Counted from the first letter of the stretch, positions 40,348 to 48,740 are shown. The stretch is 64,000 nucleotides of DNA from Pseudomonas nunensis (GCF_024296925.1 NZ_CP101125.1:6698501-6762500); one strand, 5' to 3'. Program-made: numbers and translations. The notes: a model not told the origin generated them from the letters alone.

Positions 40348-40572
40348 ATGGTCAAGACGATAGCGCTGTTGATCGTCGCGGCTTCGCTGGCGGCTTGCGG
40401 GAGTAACCCGAAAGCCAAACCGGAGCCCGCGCCGTCTGCGCCGGCTGATAAAGGCTGTTACCAGGCCGACTGGCAGGCCGAAACCAACCCGGTGCTCAAC
40501 AAGCGTTCCGGGCCGGATGGCCTGGACAAATACGAGACACAGACCCCGGCCAAGGAACATGGCTGCCCTTGA
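40348..40572 (+). CDS. Small lipoprotein of unknown function
   Basis: 74 residues. The signal ends SLAACGSN (lipobox, Cys17), and the mature part starts with a Lys/Pro/Ala linker (KAKPEPAPSAPADKG), then a short domain with two cysteines (KGCYQADWQAETNPVLNKRS and HGCP at the end) that could form a disulfide. CAAAGGAG lies eight bases before the ATG. I do not recognise a family with a known role. It lies between pgk and the MliC-like gene, an insertion in the glycolytic run that other pseudomonads share. Confidence 0.82.
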   Translation: MVKTIALLIVAASLAACGSNPKAKPEPAPSAPADKGCYQADWQAETNPVLNKRSGPDGLDKYETQTPAKEHGCP

Positions 40573-40628
40573 CGGGTCTGACTCTTTACTCAAGGCCGGC
40601 AGCGTGCGCCGTCGGTCGAGGAACACGG

Positions 40629-40961
40629 ATGAAAGGTTTTATCGCCGTCATGGCGCTGGCACTGCTGGCAGGTTGTTCGAATTTCAACCTGTTCGACTCG
40701 TCGGCACCGGCGGACAACTGGACCACCTGGACCTGCGACAGCCAGGCGAAAGTGCTCTGGCGCTACACCGACGACAGCCGCAAGGAAGTCGACGTGCGCC
40801 TCGGCGGGGCCGATCAGGTCTACCGCTTGAAGCTTGAGCCGGGCGCCGAAGGTTCGCTGTACAGCAACGACATGCTGGCGTTTCACGTAAAAGGTGAGGA
40901 AGGCCTGGTGTACTGGGTCGCCACCAATGATTTGATTGGCCGCGGTTGTAAAGCGCAGTAA
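40629..40961 (+). CDS. MliC-family lipoprotein (C-type lysozyme inhibitor-like)
   Basis: 110 residues. The signal is MKGFIAVMALALLAGCSN with lipobox Cys16. The mature domain, with WTCDSQAKVLWRY (about residues 33-45) and a later Cys in IGRGCKAQ, matches the small MliC/PliC beta-barrel with its conserved disulfide, although the usual SGARY loop is not exact. Members block host C-type lysozyme at the outer membrane. The ATG at 40629 lies 56 bases after the previous lipoprotein stop. Confidence 0.72.
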   Translation: MKGFIAVMALALLAGCSNFNLFDSSAPADNWTTWTCDSQAKVLWRYTDDSRKEVDVRLGGADQVYRLKLEPGAEGSLYSNDMLAFHVKGEEGLVYWVATNDLIGRGCKAQ

Positions 40962-40999
40962 TCGATACGCCACGGACCTAATGTGGAAGCAGGCCCAAA

Positions 41000-41089
41000 T
41001 GTGGGAGCGGGCTTGCTCGCGAAAGCGGTAGGTCAGCTTGCATCATCGTTGAATGTTAATCCGCATTCGCGAGCAAGCCCGCTCCCACA
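41000..41089. repeat. REP pair, family A, TGTGGG-first, 90 bp
   Basis: Arms at 41000-41023 and 41066-41089. It lies between the lipoprotein genes and fba, so these may not form one transcript. Confidence 0.92.
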
Positions 41090-41230
41090 GTGGATCTGTG
41101 TAGTTCTCAAGATTTAGGCAATACCGAATGAGCGGACCGGACCAACCCCCGATCTGCAATAACTTGAATAGCCGCCGCCGCTACGGCAGGCTGGCACGAT
41201 TAACGACCCAAACCGGGAGAGACACACACA

Positions 41231-42295
41231 ATGGCACTTATCAGCATGCGCCAGATGTTGGACCACGCAGCCGAATTCGGCTACGGCGTTCCAGCCTTCA
41301 ACGTCAACAACCTTGAGCAGATGCGCGCCATCATGGAAGCCGCTGACAAGACTGACTCCCCGGTGATCGTCCAGGCTTCGGCCGGTGCTCGCAAATACGC
41401 AGGCGCCCCGTTCCTGCGTCACCTGATCCTCGCGGCAATCGAAGAATTCCCGCACATTCCGGTGTGCATGCACCAGGACCACGGCACCAGCCCTGACGTC
41501 TGCCAGCGCTCCATCCAACTGGGCTTCAGCTCGGTAATGATGGACGGTTCCCTGGGCGAAGACGGCAAGACCCCGACCGACTACGACTACAACATCCGCG
41601 TTACCCAACAAACCGTGGCCATGGCTCACGCCTGCGGCGTTTCGGTAGAAGGCGAGCTGGGCTGCCTGGGTTCGCTGGAAACCGGCATGGCCGGTGAAGA
41701 AGACGGCATCGGCGCCGAAGGCGTTCTGGATCACAGCCAAATGCTGACCGACCCGGAAGAAGCCGCTGACTTCGTCAAACGTACCCAGGTTGATGCCTTG
41801 GCCATCGCCATCGGCACCAGCCACGGCGCGTACAAGTTCACCAAGCCGCCTACCGGCGACGTGTTGGCCATCGACCGCATCAAAGAAATCCACAAACGCA
41901 TCCCGAACACCCACCTGGTGATGCACGGTTCTTCTTCGGTGCCACAAGACTGGTTGGCGATCATCAACCAGTACGGCGGCGACATCAAAGAAACCTACGG
42001 CGTCCCGGTTGAAGAAATCGTCGAAGGCATCAAGCACGGCGTACGCAAGGTCAACATCGACACTGACCTGCGCCTGGCATCCACCGGCGCAATGCGTCGC
42101 CTGATGGCCACCAACCCGAGCGAGTTCGACCCGCGCAAGTTCTTCGGCGCGACCGTAACCGCCATGCGCGACGTGTGTATCGCTCGCTACGAAGCGTTCG
42201 GCACTGCCGGCAATGCTTCGAAGATCAAGCCGATCTCGTTGGAAGCGATGTATCAGCGTTACCTGAAAGGTGAGTTGAACGCCAAGGTCAACTAA
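41231..42295 (+). CDS. fba: Fructose-1,6-bisphosphate aldolase, class II
   Basis: 354 residues, Zn-dependent aldolase. The metal and substrate motifs are [19 protein letters not shown] (about residues 78-96) with FSSVMMDGS following, GTSHGAYK (about 196-203), and [12 protein letters not shown] (about 231-242). The long form (Calvin subfamily type) is usual in Pseudomonas. It cleaves fructose-1,6-bisphosphate to the triose phosphates. GGGAGAG is 11 bases before the ATG. It closes the sugar-phosphate run and is followed by a strong terminator. Confidence 0.97.
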   Translation: MALISMRQMLDHAAEFGYGVPAFNVNNLEQMRAIMEAADKTDSPVIVQASAGARKYAGAPFLRHLILAAIEEFPHIPVCMHQDHGTSPDVCQRSIQLGFSSVMMDGSLGEDGKTPTDYDYNIRVTQQTVAMAHACGVSVEGELGCLGSLETGMAGEEDGIGAEGVLDHSQMLTDPEEAADFVKRTQVDALAIAIGTSHGAYKFTKPPTGDVLAIDRIKEIHKRIPNTHLVMHGSSSVPQDWLAIINQYGGDIKETYGVPVEEIVEGIKHGVRKVNIDTDLRLASTGAMRRLMATNPSEFDPRKFFGATVTAMRDVCIARYEAFGTAGNASKIKPISLEAMYQRYLKGELNAKVN

Positions 42296-42320
42296 GCCTG
42301 AGCGTTACACAGCGTTGATG

Positions 42321-42348
42321 AAAAACCCGCCGAGAGGCGGGTTTTTTT
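42321..42348 (+). terminator. Terminator of fba
   Basis: AAAAACCCGCC-GAGA-GGCGGGTTTTTTT, 25 bases after the stop. Confidence 0.92.
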
Positions 42349-42614
42349 GTGAGCGTCATTTGCATTATCAAGCCGGGGCGACGTAGTGAAGACAATCAGG
42401 ATTAAAGCCTTAAAACTTCTATGTAAGTGACATTTATGCTGTTGAATAATCCAAAATTACTTCTTTCATGACAATTCAATAATTGCTTAAGTCAGTTGTT
42501 TTTTTTGTTGCTGGATAGCGATTGTTAATTGCGAAAAGATATAAATACCTGTCAGATATTACAGGTGTGCTAGTGCTGGCAGAAGCCTACTCTTTGAACT
42601 CACTTACTTGCCGG
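42349..42614. other. AT-rich intergenic stretch
   Basis: About 265 bases with much lower GC than the flanks, many A/T runs and several TATAAA/TAATT-type hexamers. No gene, repeat or palindrome was recognised. It probably holds the promoter of the following orphan gene and looks foreign together with it. Confidence 0.5.
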
Positions 42615-43034
42615 ATGAAAAAAATGAAAATTGAAAATAGCGTCAGTAGCCAAGTTTCAGGTGAGCTGCAAGTTGTATTCAAACATCAAGACTATGGTGA
42701 TCACACATTGAAGCTTGAGGGGCAGGGCCATATGTTTAGTGAGCACGGGGTCTTTCATATTACTCCAAAGTATAGGGAGCTAGACGGGCACCGTTATTAT
42801 ATGGCTATTAAGTTTAGAACGGATATTGAGGTTGGAAAGACTTACACATTAGATCGAAATGATGAGCCCGTTAGAGCGCATTTGGAGATTGATGGTATTA
42901 ATGGTGATAAATATGCCAGTGGTACGTTTCGTCTGTCAAAGGGTGGGCAATATCCCGAGGGCGAATTCAAACTCTTTGAGGAAGGGGTCTTTTCAGCAGA
43001 GGGAACATTCGCAACATTCGCGTTAAAGGCGTGA
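42615..43034 (+). CDS. Hypothetical protein, AT-rich, no recognised family
   Basis: 139 residues from MKKMKIENSVSSQ; ATG codons at 42615 and 42624 are both possible, and the frame is open from 42522 with no good upstream start. The protein is soluble with no signal peptide, rich in Gly, Lys and aromatic residues in alternating patterns (GELQVVFKHQDYGDHTLKLE, YASGTFRLSKGGQYPEGEFK), which suggests a beta-sandwich. Codon use (TTA, AGA, ATA, GTT) differs sharply from every other gene here, a sign of recent transfer. Upstream sequence is also AT-rich. Function unknown. Confidence 0.65.
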   Translation: MKKMKIENSVSSQVSGELQVVFKHQDYGDHTLKLEGQGHMFSEHGVFHITPKYRELDGHRYYMAIKFRTDIEVGKTYTLDRNDEPVRAHLEIDGINGDKYASGTFRLSKGGQYPEGEFKLFEEGVFSAEGTFATFALKA

Positions 43035-43050
43035 GTTGGCTGCAATAACC

Positions 43051-43192
43051 CTTGTGGCGAGGGGGCTTGCCCCCGTTCGGTGGCGCAGCCGCCGCAAAAC
43101 CGAGCGCTACGATGTGGCTGCAGGAACACGGTGGCAGGGTTTAGGGCTGCTGCGCAGCCCAACGGGGGCAAGCCCCCCTCGCCACAAAGGTT
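43051..43192. repeat. Compound REP pair, family D (142 bp)
   Basis: Outer arms GTGGCGAGGGGGCTTGCCCC / GGGGCAAGCCCCCCTCGCCA, next inner GGTGGCGCAGCCGCCGC-type / GCTGCTGCGCAGCCC hairpins, and a central unpaired part. It is the only copy of this family in the window, between the orphan gene and the convergent lyase. Confidence 0.88.
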
Positions 43193-43208
43193 AGCGTCAG
43201 CCAACGAT

Positions 43209-43877
43209 TTATTTATCGTGATCAATATCCAGCTTGCTGAACGTCACTTTCCCGCCTTCGCTCGTATACCCGGTGTGATCCTGCACATATACGCCTGCCT
43301 TGAAATACAGCGGCTTGTCGCGCCACGTGGCGCTGATGTTCGAGTCCCACTGATAACCCGCCGCGCTGATACCCAACTGTCCGCCAGGGCTCAGGTGAAG
43401 GAGGTAGGAAAACTCCTGATCCAGCTTCACGCCCGTGGCGATGGTGATCACCCGGCCTTCGCCGTCATCGGGGTGCATGCGCACTTTGGCGACGATGTTG
43501 CCTGTCTGGGTGCCGGTCTTGAATTGGTATTCAAGCTTGATCAGGGGCTTCTGGCTTTCATAGGCGTGGATCTGGCCGATGACGATCTTGCCCGAGCTCG
43601 GCACCTGATTGACTGCCAGGGTCGCGCGCAGGGAATTGTCGGCGTCCGGGTAGAGCCAGTTGCGCAGGGTGCCGTTGCTGTAGGTTTCGCGAAGTTCGGT
43701 GCGGGGGTATTTGGCGTTTGCGGTTTTGGAGCCGGTGACCGGGGACCAGAAGAACAGGGTTCCGGTGTCAGAGTGGAAGTATTGGTCCTTGAAACCGTTC
43801 ACCAGTTTGGCTGTTTCGACGGTGTACGGCGGATTGCCGACAGGAACACTCAGGTTCCATGTTGCGAGATCGATCAT
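43209..43877 (-). CDS. Alginate lyase, polysaccharide lyase family 7
   Basis: 222 residues. The three PL7 signatures are visible: YPRTELRE (57-64), GQIHAY (101-106) and YFKAGVYVQ (191-199). These include the catalytic Arg, Gln/His and Tyr residues of the jelly-roll cleft. The size and lack of a signal peptide match the P. aeruginosa PA1167 type. The enzyme splits alginate by beta-elimination, leaving unsaturated ends. An ATG at 43907 exists, but GGAAG before the ATG at 43877 favours the shorter form. No alginate synthesis genes are near. Confidence 0.9.
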   Translation of the reverse strand: MIDLATWNLSVPVGNPPYTVETAKLVNGFKDQYFHSDTGTLFFWSPVTGSKTANAKYPRTELRETYSNGTLRNWLYPDADNSLRATLAVNQVPSSGKIVIGQIHAYESQKPLIKLEYQFKTGTQTGNIVAKVRMHPDDGEGRVITIATGVKLDQEFSYLLHLSPGGQLGISAAGYQWDSNISATWRDKPLYFKAGVYVQDHTGYTSEGGKVTFSKLDIDHDK

Positions 43878-44199
43878 AGACAAAGCTTCCACAAATTCAT
43901 GCTGCACGCCCGTGCCAGAAGCTCTAACACGGGCCTTGGAGGGCGGTCTTTATAAGCGTAGCGGGCATCTTTGTTAATGCCCGCTTGGCAGATGATTGAC
44001 GTCAACATCCTGTCAAAAAGCCATCTTTCCCGGTTTCAGGGGGCTGTAGAGCTGACCGTTAGTCGGCTTATGGACGCTTTGGTTAAATGATGGCGTGATG
44101 ACACCTACTGCTTTTGCGGATCCGGGTCTAGAGTGAAGGCGTAGAATTTGTCCGGTTTTCACGAGAAACCGGCCTGTCGCCCCGAACAAGAGAAGCAGC
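43878..44199. other. 322-bp divergent gap between the alginate lyase and the GGDEF-EAL gene
   Basis: It holds two symmetric elements: a hairpin AGCGGGCAT-N8-ATGCCCGCT at 43960-43985 with no T-tract, and a perfect palindrome TTGACGTCAA at 43996-44005. Either may be an operator. No gene or REP was seen in the rest. Confidence 0.5.
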
Positions 44200-46323
44200 A
44201 TGGAATGCGCGCAACCCACGCCAGGTGAAGGCAACTCTGTCCTATTAGTCGTTGATGATTACCCTGAAAACCTGATCAGCATGCGCGCCTTGTTACAGCG
44301 CCAGGACTGGCAGGTCATGACCGCCGCCTCGGGCTTCGAGGCCCTCAGTTTGCTCCTGGAACATGAAATCGACCTGGTGCTGCTGGATGTGCAGATGCCC
44401 GGCATGGACGGCTTCGAAGTCGCGCGGTTGATGCGCGGCAGTCAACGCACCCGCCTGACCCCAATCATATTCCTCACCGCCAACGAACAATCCCAGGACG
44501 CCGTGATCAAGGGCTACGCCAGTGGCGCGGTGGATTACCTGTTCAAACCCTTCGATCCGCAGATTCTCAAGCCCAAAGTCCAGGCGTTGCTTGAGCATCA
44601 ACGCAATCGTCGGGCCTTGCAGCGCCTGAGCCACGATCTGGAGGTTGCCAGGGCTTTCAATGCGTCGGTGCTCGACAACGCCGCCGAAGGCATCCTGGTG
44701 GTGGGAGAGGACGGCCTGATTCGATTTGCCAACCCGGCGATGTCGCGGCTGCTCAATGCCACGGTCAAGGATTTGCAGGGCAAGGAGTTCTTGGATTTCC
44801 TGCAAAAACCGCACATTCCGGTCTGGGCCGATTCCGATCTTTATAACGGCTACAAGCGCGGCGAGACCTCGCGTCTGCACGATGCGCTGTTGCGTACAGC
44901 GCCGGGCCAGCAAGTGCCGGTAGCGTTGTCCTGCGCGCCATTGCCGTCCGAGCAACACGCGATGGTGGTGACGGTGCTGGACATGTCGGTGGTGCGCCAT
45001 CTGCATCAGCAGCTGGAGTTCCAGGCTGTCACCGATCCGCTGACCGGATTGCTCAACCGGCGCGGCTTTCACCAGACCGTGGAAAACCTGCTGCTGCGCG
45101 GCGAACGTTCCGACAGCGCCTGGGTGCTGATGTATCTCGATCTGGACGGCTTCAAACGGGTCAATGATTCCCTCGGTCACGATGCCGGCGACCGAGTGCT
45201 GCGCTGGGTCTCCGAGCAGTTGAAGGCTTGCCTGCGGCCCTTCGACATTCTGGCGCGGATGGGCGGCGATGAATTCACGGCGCTGCTGGACCTGGAGTTC
45301 CCCGAGCAGGCGGCGAAGATTGCCGAGAAACTGATTGAGCGGGTGTCGATCTGTCAGCAGATCGAAGGCCTGGACATCGCCCTGGGCGCCAGCATCGGCA
45401 TTGCCACTTACCCGGATTGCGGCTCCAACCTCGACGGTTTACTGCGCGCGTCCGACATCGCGATGTACGAAGCCAAGCGCGCCGGGCGTCAGCAATATCG
45501 CTTTTACGATCACGAAATGAACGGCCGGGCGCGCTCGCGGCTGATGCTCGAAGAGAGCGTGCGCACGGCCATCGAGAACCGCGATTTCAATCTGGTCTAT
45601 CAACCGCAAGTCGCAATCGATGGCGGGCAGATTCGCGGTTTCGAAGCGTTGCTGCGCTGGCAGCACCCGAGTGTCGGCGATGTGCCGCCGGGGCTGTTTT
45701 TACCGTTGCTGGAGGAGGCTCGGTTGATCAGTCGCCTGGGCAGCTGGATTTACCATCGCAGCGCCAAGCAGCGTAAAGCCTGGGAAACCTTGTTTGCCGA
45801 GGATCTGGTATTGGGAGTGAGTCTGAGCAGCACCCAGTTCGGCATGCCCAACCTGGTCACCGAATTACGCCAGGTGCTGGAACGCCATGAATTGAAGCCG
45901 TGCCAGATCGAAGTCGAGGTCACCGAAGAAGCGCTGATGATTAACCCCGAGGAAACCCGCAAGCAGCTGCGCTTGCTGCACAACCTGGGAGTGAGGGTGG
46001 CGCTGGATGACTTCGGCTCCGGCTCGTGTTCGCTGGCGCATCTGCGGGATCTGGAACTGGACACCCTGAAACTCGACCGGCATCTGATCGCGCGGCTGCC
46101 CGAGTCGTCGCGGGACGCGGCGTTGGTGCGCACGGTGATCGATCTGTGCAAGCAATACGGTTTGCTGGTGATTGCCGAAGGGGTGGAAACCCCGGCGCAG
46201 TATGAGTGGCTACAGGCCAACGGCTGCGAGTATGTGCAGGGCTTCCTGGTCGCGCGGCCGATGATGGCCGAGGATGCCGGCGCCTTCGTGCAGCCCTTCG
46301 ACTGGAGCGCGCTGCCCCGCTGA
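44200..46323 (+). CDS. Response regulator with REC-PAS-GGDEF-EAL domains
   Basis: 707 residues. The REC domain (about 12-130) has Asp63 in LLDVQMPGMDG and Lys116. A PAS-type sensor spans about 145-265. The GGDEF domain (275-435) keeps GGDEF (355-359) and a full I-site RPFD (346-349), so it should make c-di-GMP and be feedback-inhibited. The EAL domain (450-700) keeps EAL (Glu482), EVTE (Glu573), DDFGSG (Asp603-604), Lys624, Glu660 and Gln680. The metal-binding Asn expected in NLSxxQF is Ser541 here (VSLSSTQF), so phosphodiesterase activity may be weak. The partner histidine kinase is not adjacent. It controls motility or biofilm in general terms. Confidence 0.93.
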   Translation: MECAQPTPGEGNSVLLVVDDYPENLISMRALLQRQDWQVMTAASGFEALSLLLEHEIDLVLLDVQMPGMDGFEVARLMRGSQRTRLTPIIFLTANEQSQDAVIKGYASGAVDYLFKPFDPQILKPKVQALLEHQRNRRALQRLSHDLEVARAFNASVLDNAAEGILVVGEDGLIRFANPAMSRLLNATVKDLQGKEFLDFLQKPHIPVWADSDLYNGYKRGETSRLHDALLRTAPGQQVPVALSCAPLPSEQHAMVVTVLDMSVVRHLHQQLEFQAVTDPLTGLLNRRGFHQTVENLLLRGERSDSAWVLMYLDLDGFKRVNDSLGHDAGDRVLRWVSEQLKACLRPFDILARMGGDEFTALLDLEFPEQAAKIAEKLIERVSICQQIEGLDIALGASIGIATYPDCGSNLDGLLRASDIAMYEAKRAGRQQYRFYDHEMNGRARSRLMLEESVRTAIENRDFNLVYQPQVAIDGGQIRGFEALLRWQHPSVGDVPPGLFLPLLEEARLISRLGSWIYHRSAKQRKAWETLFAEDLVLGVSLSSTQFGMPNLVTELRQVLERHELKPCQIEVEVTEEALMINPEETRKQLRLLHNLGVRVALDDFGSGSCSLAHLRDLELDTLKLDRHLIARLPESSRDAALVRTVIDLCKQYGLLVIAEGVETPAQYEWLQANGCEYVQGFLVARPMMAEDAGAFVQPFDWSALPR

Positions 46324-46368
46324 ATTCGCTACACTGGCGACCTTTTCATGCTGCATGTTGCCCGCCCA

Positions 46369-46860
46369 ATGACCGCGTTGAAATACCTCCAGGCTTATCC
46401 CGCTGCATTGCAGGATCAGGTGCGCCAGCTGATCGCCGACGGTCGGCTGGGCGACTACCTGAGCCAGCGTTACCCGCAAAAGCACGACGTGCAAAGTGAC
46501 AAGGCGTTGTACACCTACGCCCTGGACCTGAAGCAGGAATACCTGCGCAACGCTCCGGCCATCGACAAAGTGTTGTTCGACAACCGCCTGGACCTGACCC
46601 ACCGCGCCCTCGGCCTGCACACCACGATTTCCCGGGTGCAGGGCGGCAAGCTCAAGGCCAAGAAAGAAATCCGCGTCGCCTCACTGTTCAAGGAAGCGCC
46701 GTCGGAATTTCTGAAAATGATCGTGGTGCATGAGTTGGCGCACTTCAAAGAGTCGGATCACAACAAGGCGTTCTACAAGTTGTGCGAACACATGTTGCCG
46801 GGGTATCACCAGGTGGAGTTTGATCTGCGGGTGTATCTGACTTGGCGGGATATGCAATAA
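46369..46860 (+). CDS. YgjP-like zinc metallopeptidase domain protein
   Basis: 163 residues. The zinc motif HELAHFKESDHNKAFYKLCEH (in two parts, near residues 122-142) gives HExxH plus a downstream His/Glu set, as in the YgjP/DUF45 family related to M48 peptidases. The substrate is unknown. The ATG at 46369 (MTALKYLQAYP) was chosen over the ATG at 46348; neither has a strong ribosome-binding site. It lies directly after the GGDEF-EAL gene and 11 bases before the winged-helix gene. Confidence 0.82.
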   Translation: MTALKYLQAYPAALQDQVRQLIADGRLGDYLSQRYPQKHDVQSDKALYTYALDLKQEYLRNAPAIDKVLFDNRLDLTHRALGLHTTISRVQGGKLKAKKEIRVASLFKEAPSEFLKMIVVHELAHFKESDHNKAFYKLCEHMLPGYHQVEFDLRVYLTWRDMQ

Positions 46861-46871
46861 AGGAGCGTTTG

Positions 46872-47168
46872 ATGGACGTCAGCAAGACCAAAAGCAGCTT
46901 CTACCGCCGGTTGTACGTGGCGTACCTGATCGACAGCGGGCTGGCCAGCAGCGTCCCGACCCTGACCGAAGTCACCGGCATGCCTCGGCGCACAGCCCAA
47001 GACACCATCGCGGCGTTGGCGGATCTGGATATCGTGTGTGAATTCGAGCAGGAAGACGGCGCGCGTAATCATGCCGGGCACTATCGGATTCGGGATTGGG
47101 GTGCGATTGACCGGGGGTGGATCGAGCGCAATTTGCGGCAGATTAAAGCGGTGCTTGAGTACCCTTGA
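46872..47168 (+). CDS. Small winged-helix DNA-binding protein
   Basis: 98 residues. The first 65 residues form a winged helix-turn-helix (YVAYLIDSGLASSVPTLTEVTGMPRRTAQDTIAALADL, in parts, about 15-53) and the rest a wing and C-terminal helix (WGAIDRGWIERNLRQIKAVL). There is no effector domain. AAAGGAG is eight bases before the ATG and 11 bases separate it from the YgjP-like gene, so they are one transcript. This pair is seen in other pseudomonads; its target is unknown. Confidence 0.8.
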   Translation: MDVSKTKSSFYRRLYVAYLIDSGLASSVPTLTEVTGMPRRTAQDTIAALADLDIVCEFEQEDGARNHAGHYRIRDWGAIDRGWIERNLRQIKAVLEYP

Positions 47169-47192
47169 AGTTTGTGGCGCCTGTACTGGCGC

Positions 47193-47285
47193 CTTCGCGG
47201 GCAAGCCTCGCTCCTACAGGATTTGGGTTGTCCGCATCATTTGTGGACACCGCGAATAATTGTAGGAGCGAGGCTTGCCCGCGAA
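47193..47285. repeat. REP pair, family B, TTCGCG-first, 93 bp
   Basis: Arms at 47193-47217 and 47261-47285. It lies between the convergent winged-helix and acetyltransferase genes. Confidence 0.92.
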
Positions 47286-47292
47286 GAGGCCC

Positions 47293-47745
47293 TTAAGACC
47301 GACGCATCCCGATATGCGGAATGCCATCCTCGACATACTCCTCACCCGCCACCACAAAGCCGTATCGCCCGTAATACCCCTGCAAATGCGCCTGGGCCGA
47401 CAGATAAATCGGCATGTCAGGCCAGCGTTTCTCAGCCTGTCTCAACGCCTGTTCCATCATTGCATGCCCCAGCCCCTGGCCACGACCTTCAGGCGCGGTC
47501 ACGACCCGGCCGATCACCACATCGCCGCCCTGCAGTTCCGGGTCGAGCAAACGCAGGTACGCGACCAGACGCTCGCCATCCCAGCCCATCAAATGGCTGG
47601 TGTCACCTTCCAGATCCTGGCCATCGATATCCTGGTAGACACATTGCTGCTCGACGACAAACACCTCGGCGCGCAATTTCAAAATGGCATACAGCTGCTC
47701 TTTACCCAGATCGCTGTGATGTTTGCAGACCCACTCGATTGTCAT
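47293..47745 (-). CDS. GNAT-family N-acetyltransferase (ElaA type)
   Basis: 150 residues. The ElaA branch is shown by LYAILKLRAEVFVVEQQCVYQDIDGQDLEGDTSHL (in parts, about 17-52) and the acetyl-CoA loop VVTAPEGRGQGLGHAMMEQAL (in two parts, about 80-100). It moves an acetyl group from acetyl-CoA to an unknown acceptor. The frame opens at 47844, but the ATG at 47745 (MTIEWVCKHHSD) follows AAGGAATG and gives the family length. Confidence 0.87.
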   Translation of the reverse strand: MTIEWVCKHHSDLGKEQLYAILKLRAEVFVVEQQCVYQDIDGQDLEGDTSHLMGWDGERLVAYLRLLDPELQGGDVVIGRVVTAPEGRGQGLGHAMMEQALRQAEKRWPDMPIYLSAQAHLQGYYGRYGFVVAGEEYVEDGIPHIGMRRS

Positions 47746-47920
47746 CTTCACATTCCTTGAACAACGTCCTCCCGATACTAAGCGTCCCGGCGAAAGATGT
47801 CTTGATGGCTGAGAAATCTGTGACAAAGGCCAAAATGCCATCATTCATTTCTCGCGGCGTTGTCTTCTTTGTGTAATCTGCAATCAAGCGCTGTGCAGTG
47901 GCTTCAATGAGCTAAGGTTT

Positions 47921-47940
47921 AGTACCGGCAGGCCGGTACT
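47921..47940. promoter_or_regulatory. Perfect palindrome upstream of the periplasmic binding protein gene
   Basis: AGTACCGGC, two bases, GCCGGTACT: 9-bp arms without mismatch, centred 72 bases before the ATG at 48003. There is no T-tract behind it, so an operator is more likely than a terminator. Confidence 0.55.
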
Positions 47941-48002
47941 CGAGTCTTGGAGTTTTGGCTGAAAAACACGCCGGGCAGCCCGCCCGCTAAGGATTTTCTA
48001 GC

Positions 48003-48740
48003 ATGCCGCGATTGCATCGAGCTCTTGCTTTGATTGGATTGCTGTTGCTGACACAGAACGCGGTGGCGGAAAAGCTGCGCCTGGTGGCCGATGCCTGGCC
48101 GCCCTTTACTGATGCCACGCTGGTCAACGGTGGCTTGGCCACCGACATCGTCAGCACCGCGCTGGCCCGGGCCGGCTATGCCAGTGATTTCGAGCAGGTG
48201 CCTTGGGCGCGCGCCTTGCTCGGCGTAGGCGAAGGCCGCTACGACGTGTTGGTCAACGCCTGGTACAACGACGAGCGCACCAAGCTCGGGCAATTCTCCA
48301 GCGAATACCTGCTCAACCGCGTGCGCTTCATCAAGCGCAAAGACGCGCCCATCGAATACAACAACCTGCAGCAACTGCACACCTACCCGATCGCCGTGGT
48401 GCGCGGGTACGCCTACTCTCCGGAATTCGATGAAGATGCGGCGCTACAGAAAATCCCGGTGCATAACTTCGCGATGGCCGTACGCATGCTGGCGGCTGAT
48501 CGGGTCCAACTGACCCTGGAAGATGAGTTTGTCGCTCGTTACTACCTGGCCCGGGAATCGTCCAAAGTGCGCAACTCAGTCGAATTCCTGCCCAAGCCGC
48601 TGAGTGAAAACAGCCTGCACATTCTGGTCAGCCTGAAGAACCCGCAGCATGAGCAGATTGTGGCGGGGTTTGATCGGGAGATTGCGGCGATGAAGGCGGA
48701 TGGGAGTTATGAGCGGTTGATGAAGCAGCATGGGATGTAG
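48003..48740 (+). CDS. Periplasmic substrate-binding protein, family 3, orphan
   Basis: 245 residues. The signal peptide (about 1-22, ending NAVA) is followed by EKLRLVADAWPPFTDATLVNGGLATDIV, in two parts, the binding-domain start. It is of the small type found without transporter genes; none are near. It has the same start plan (EKLRxVxxxWxPxxx) as the protein at 19662-20477. Ligand unknown; a palindrome 62-82 bases upstream may regulate it. Confidence 0.8.
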   Translation: MPRLHRALALIGLLLLTQNAVAEKLRLVADAWPPFTDATLVNGGLATDIVSTALARAGYASDFEQVPWARALLGVGEGRYDVLVNAWYNDERTKLGQFSSEYLLNRVRFIKRKDAPIEYNNLQQLHTYPIAVVRGYAYSPEFDEDAALQKIPVHNFAMAVRMLAADRVQLTLEDEFVARYYLARESSKVRNSVEFLPKPLSENSLHILVSLKNPQHEQIVAGFDREIAAMKADGSYERLMKQHGM

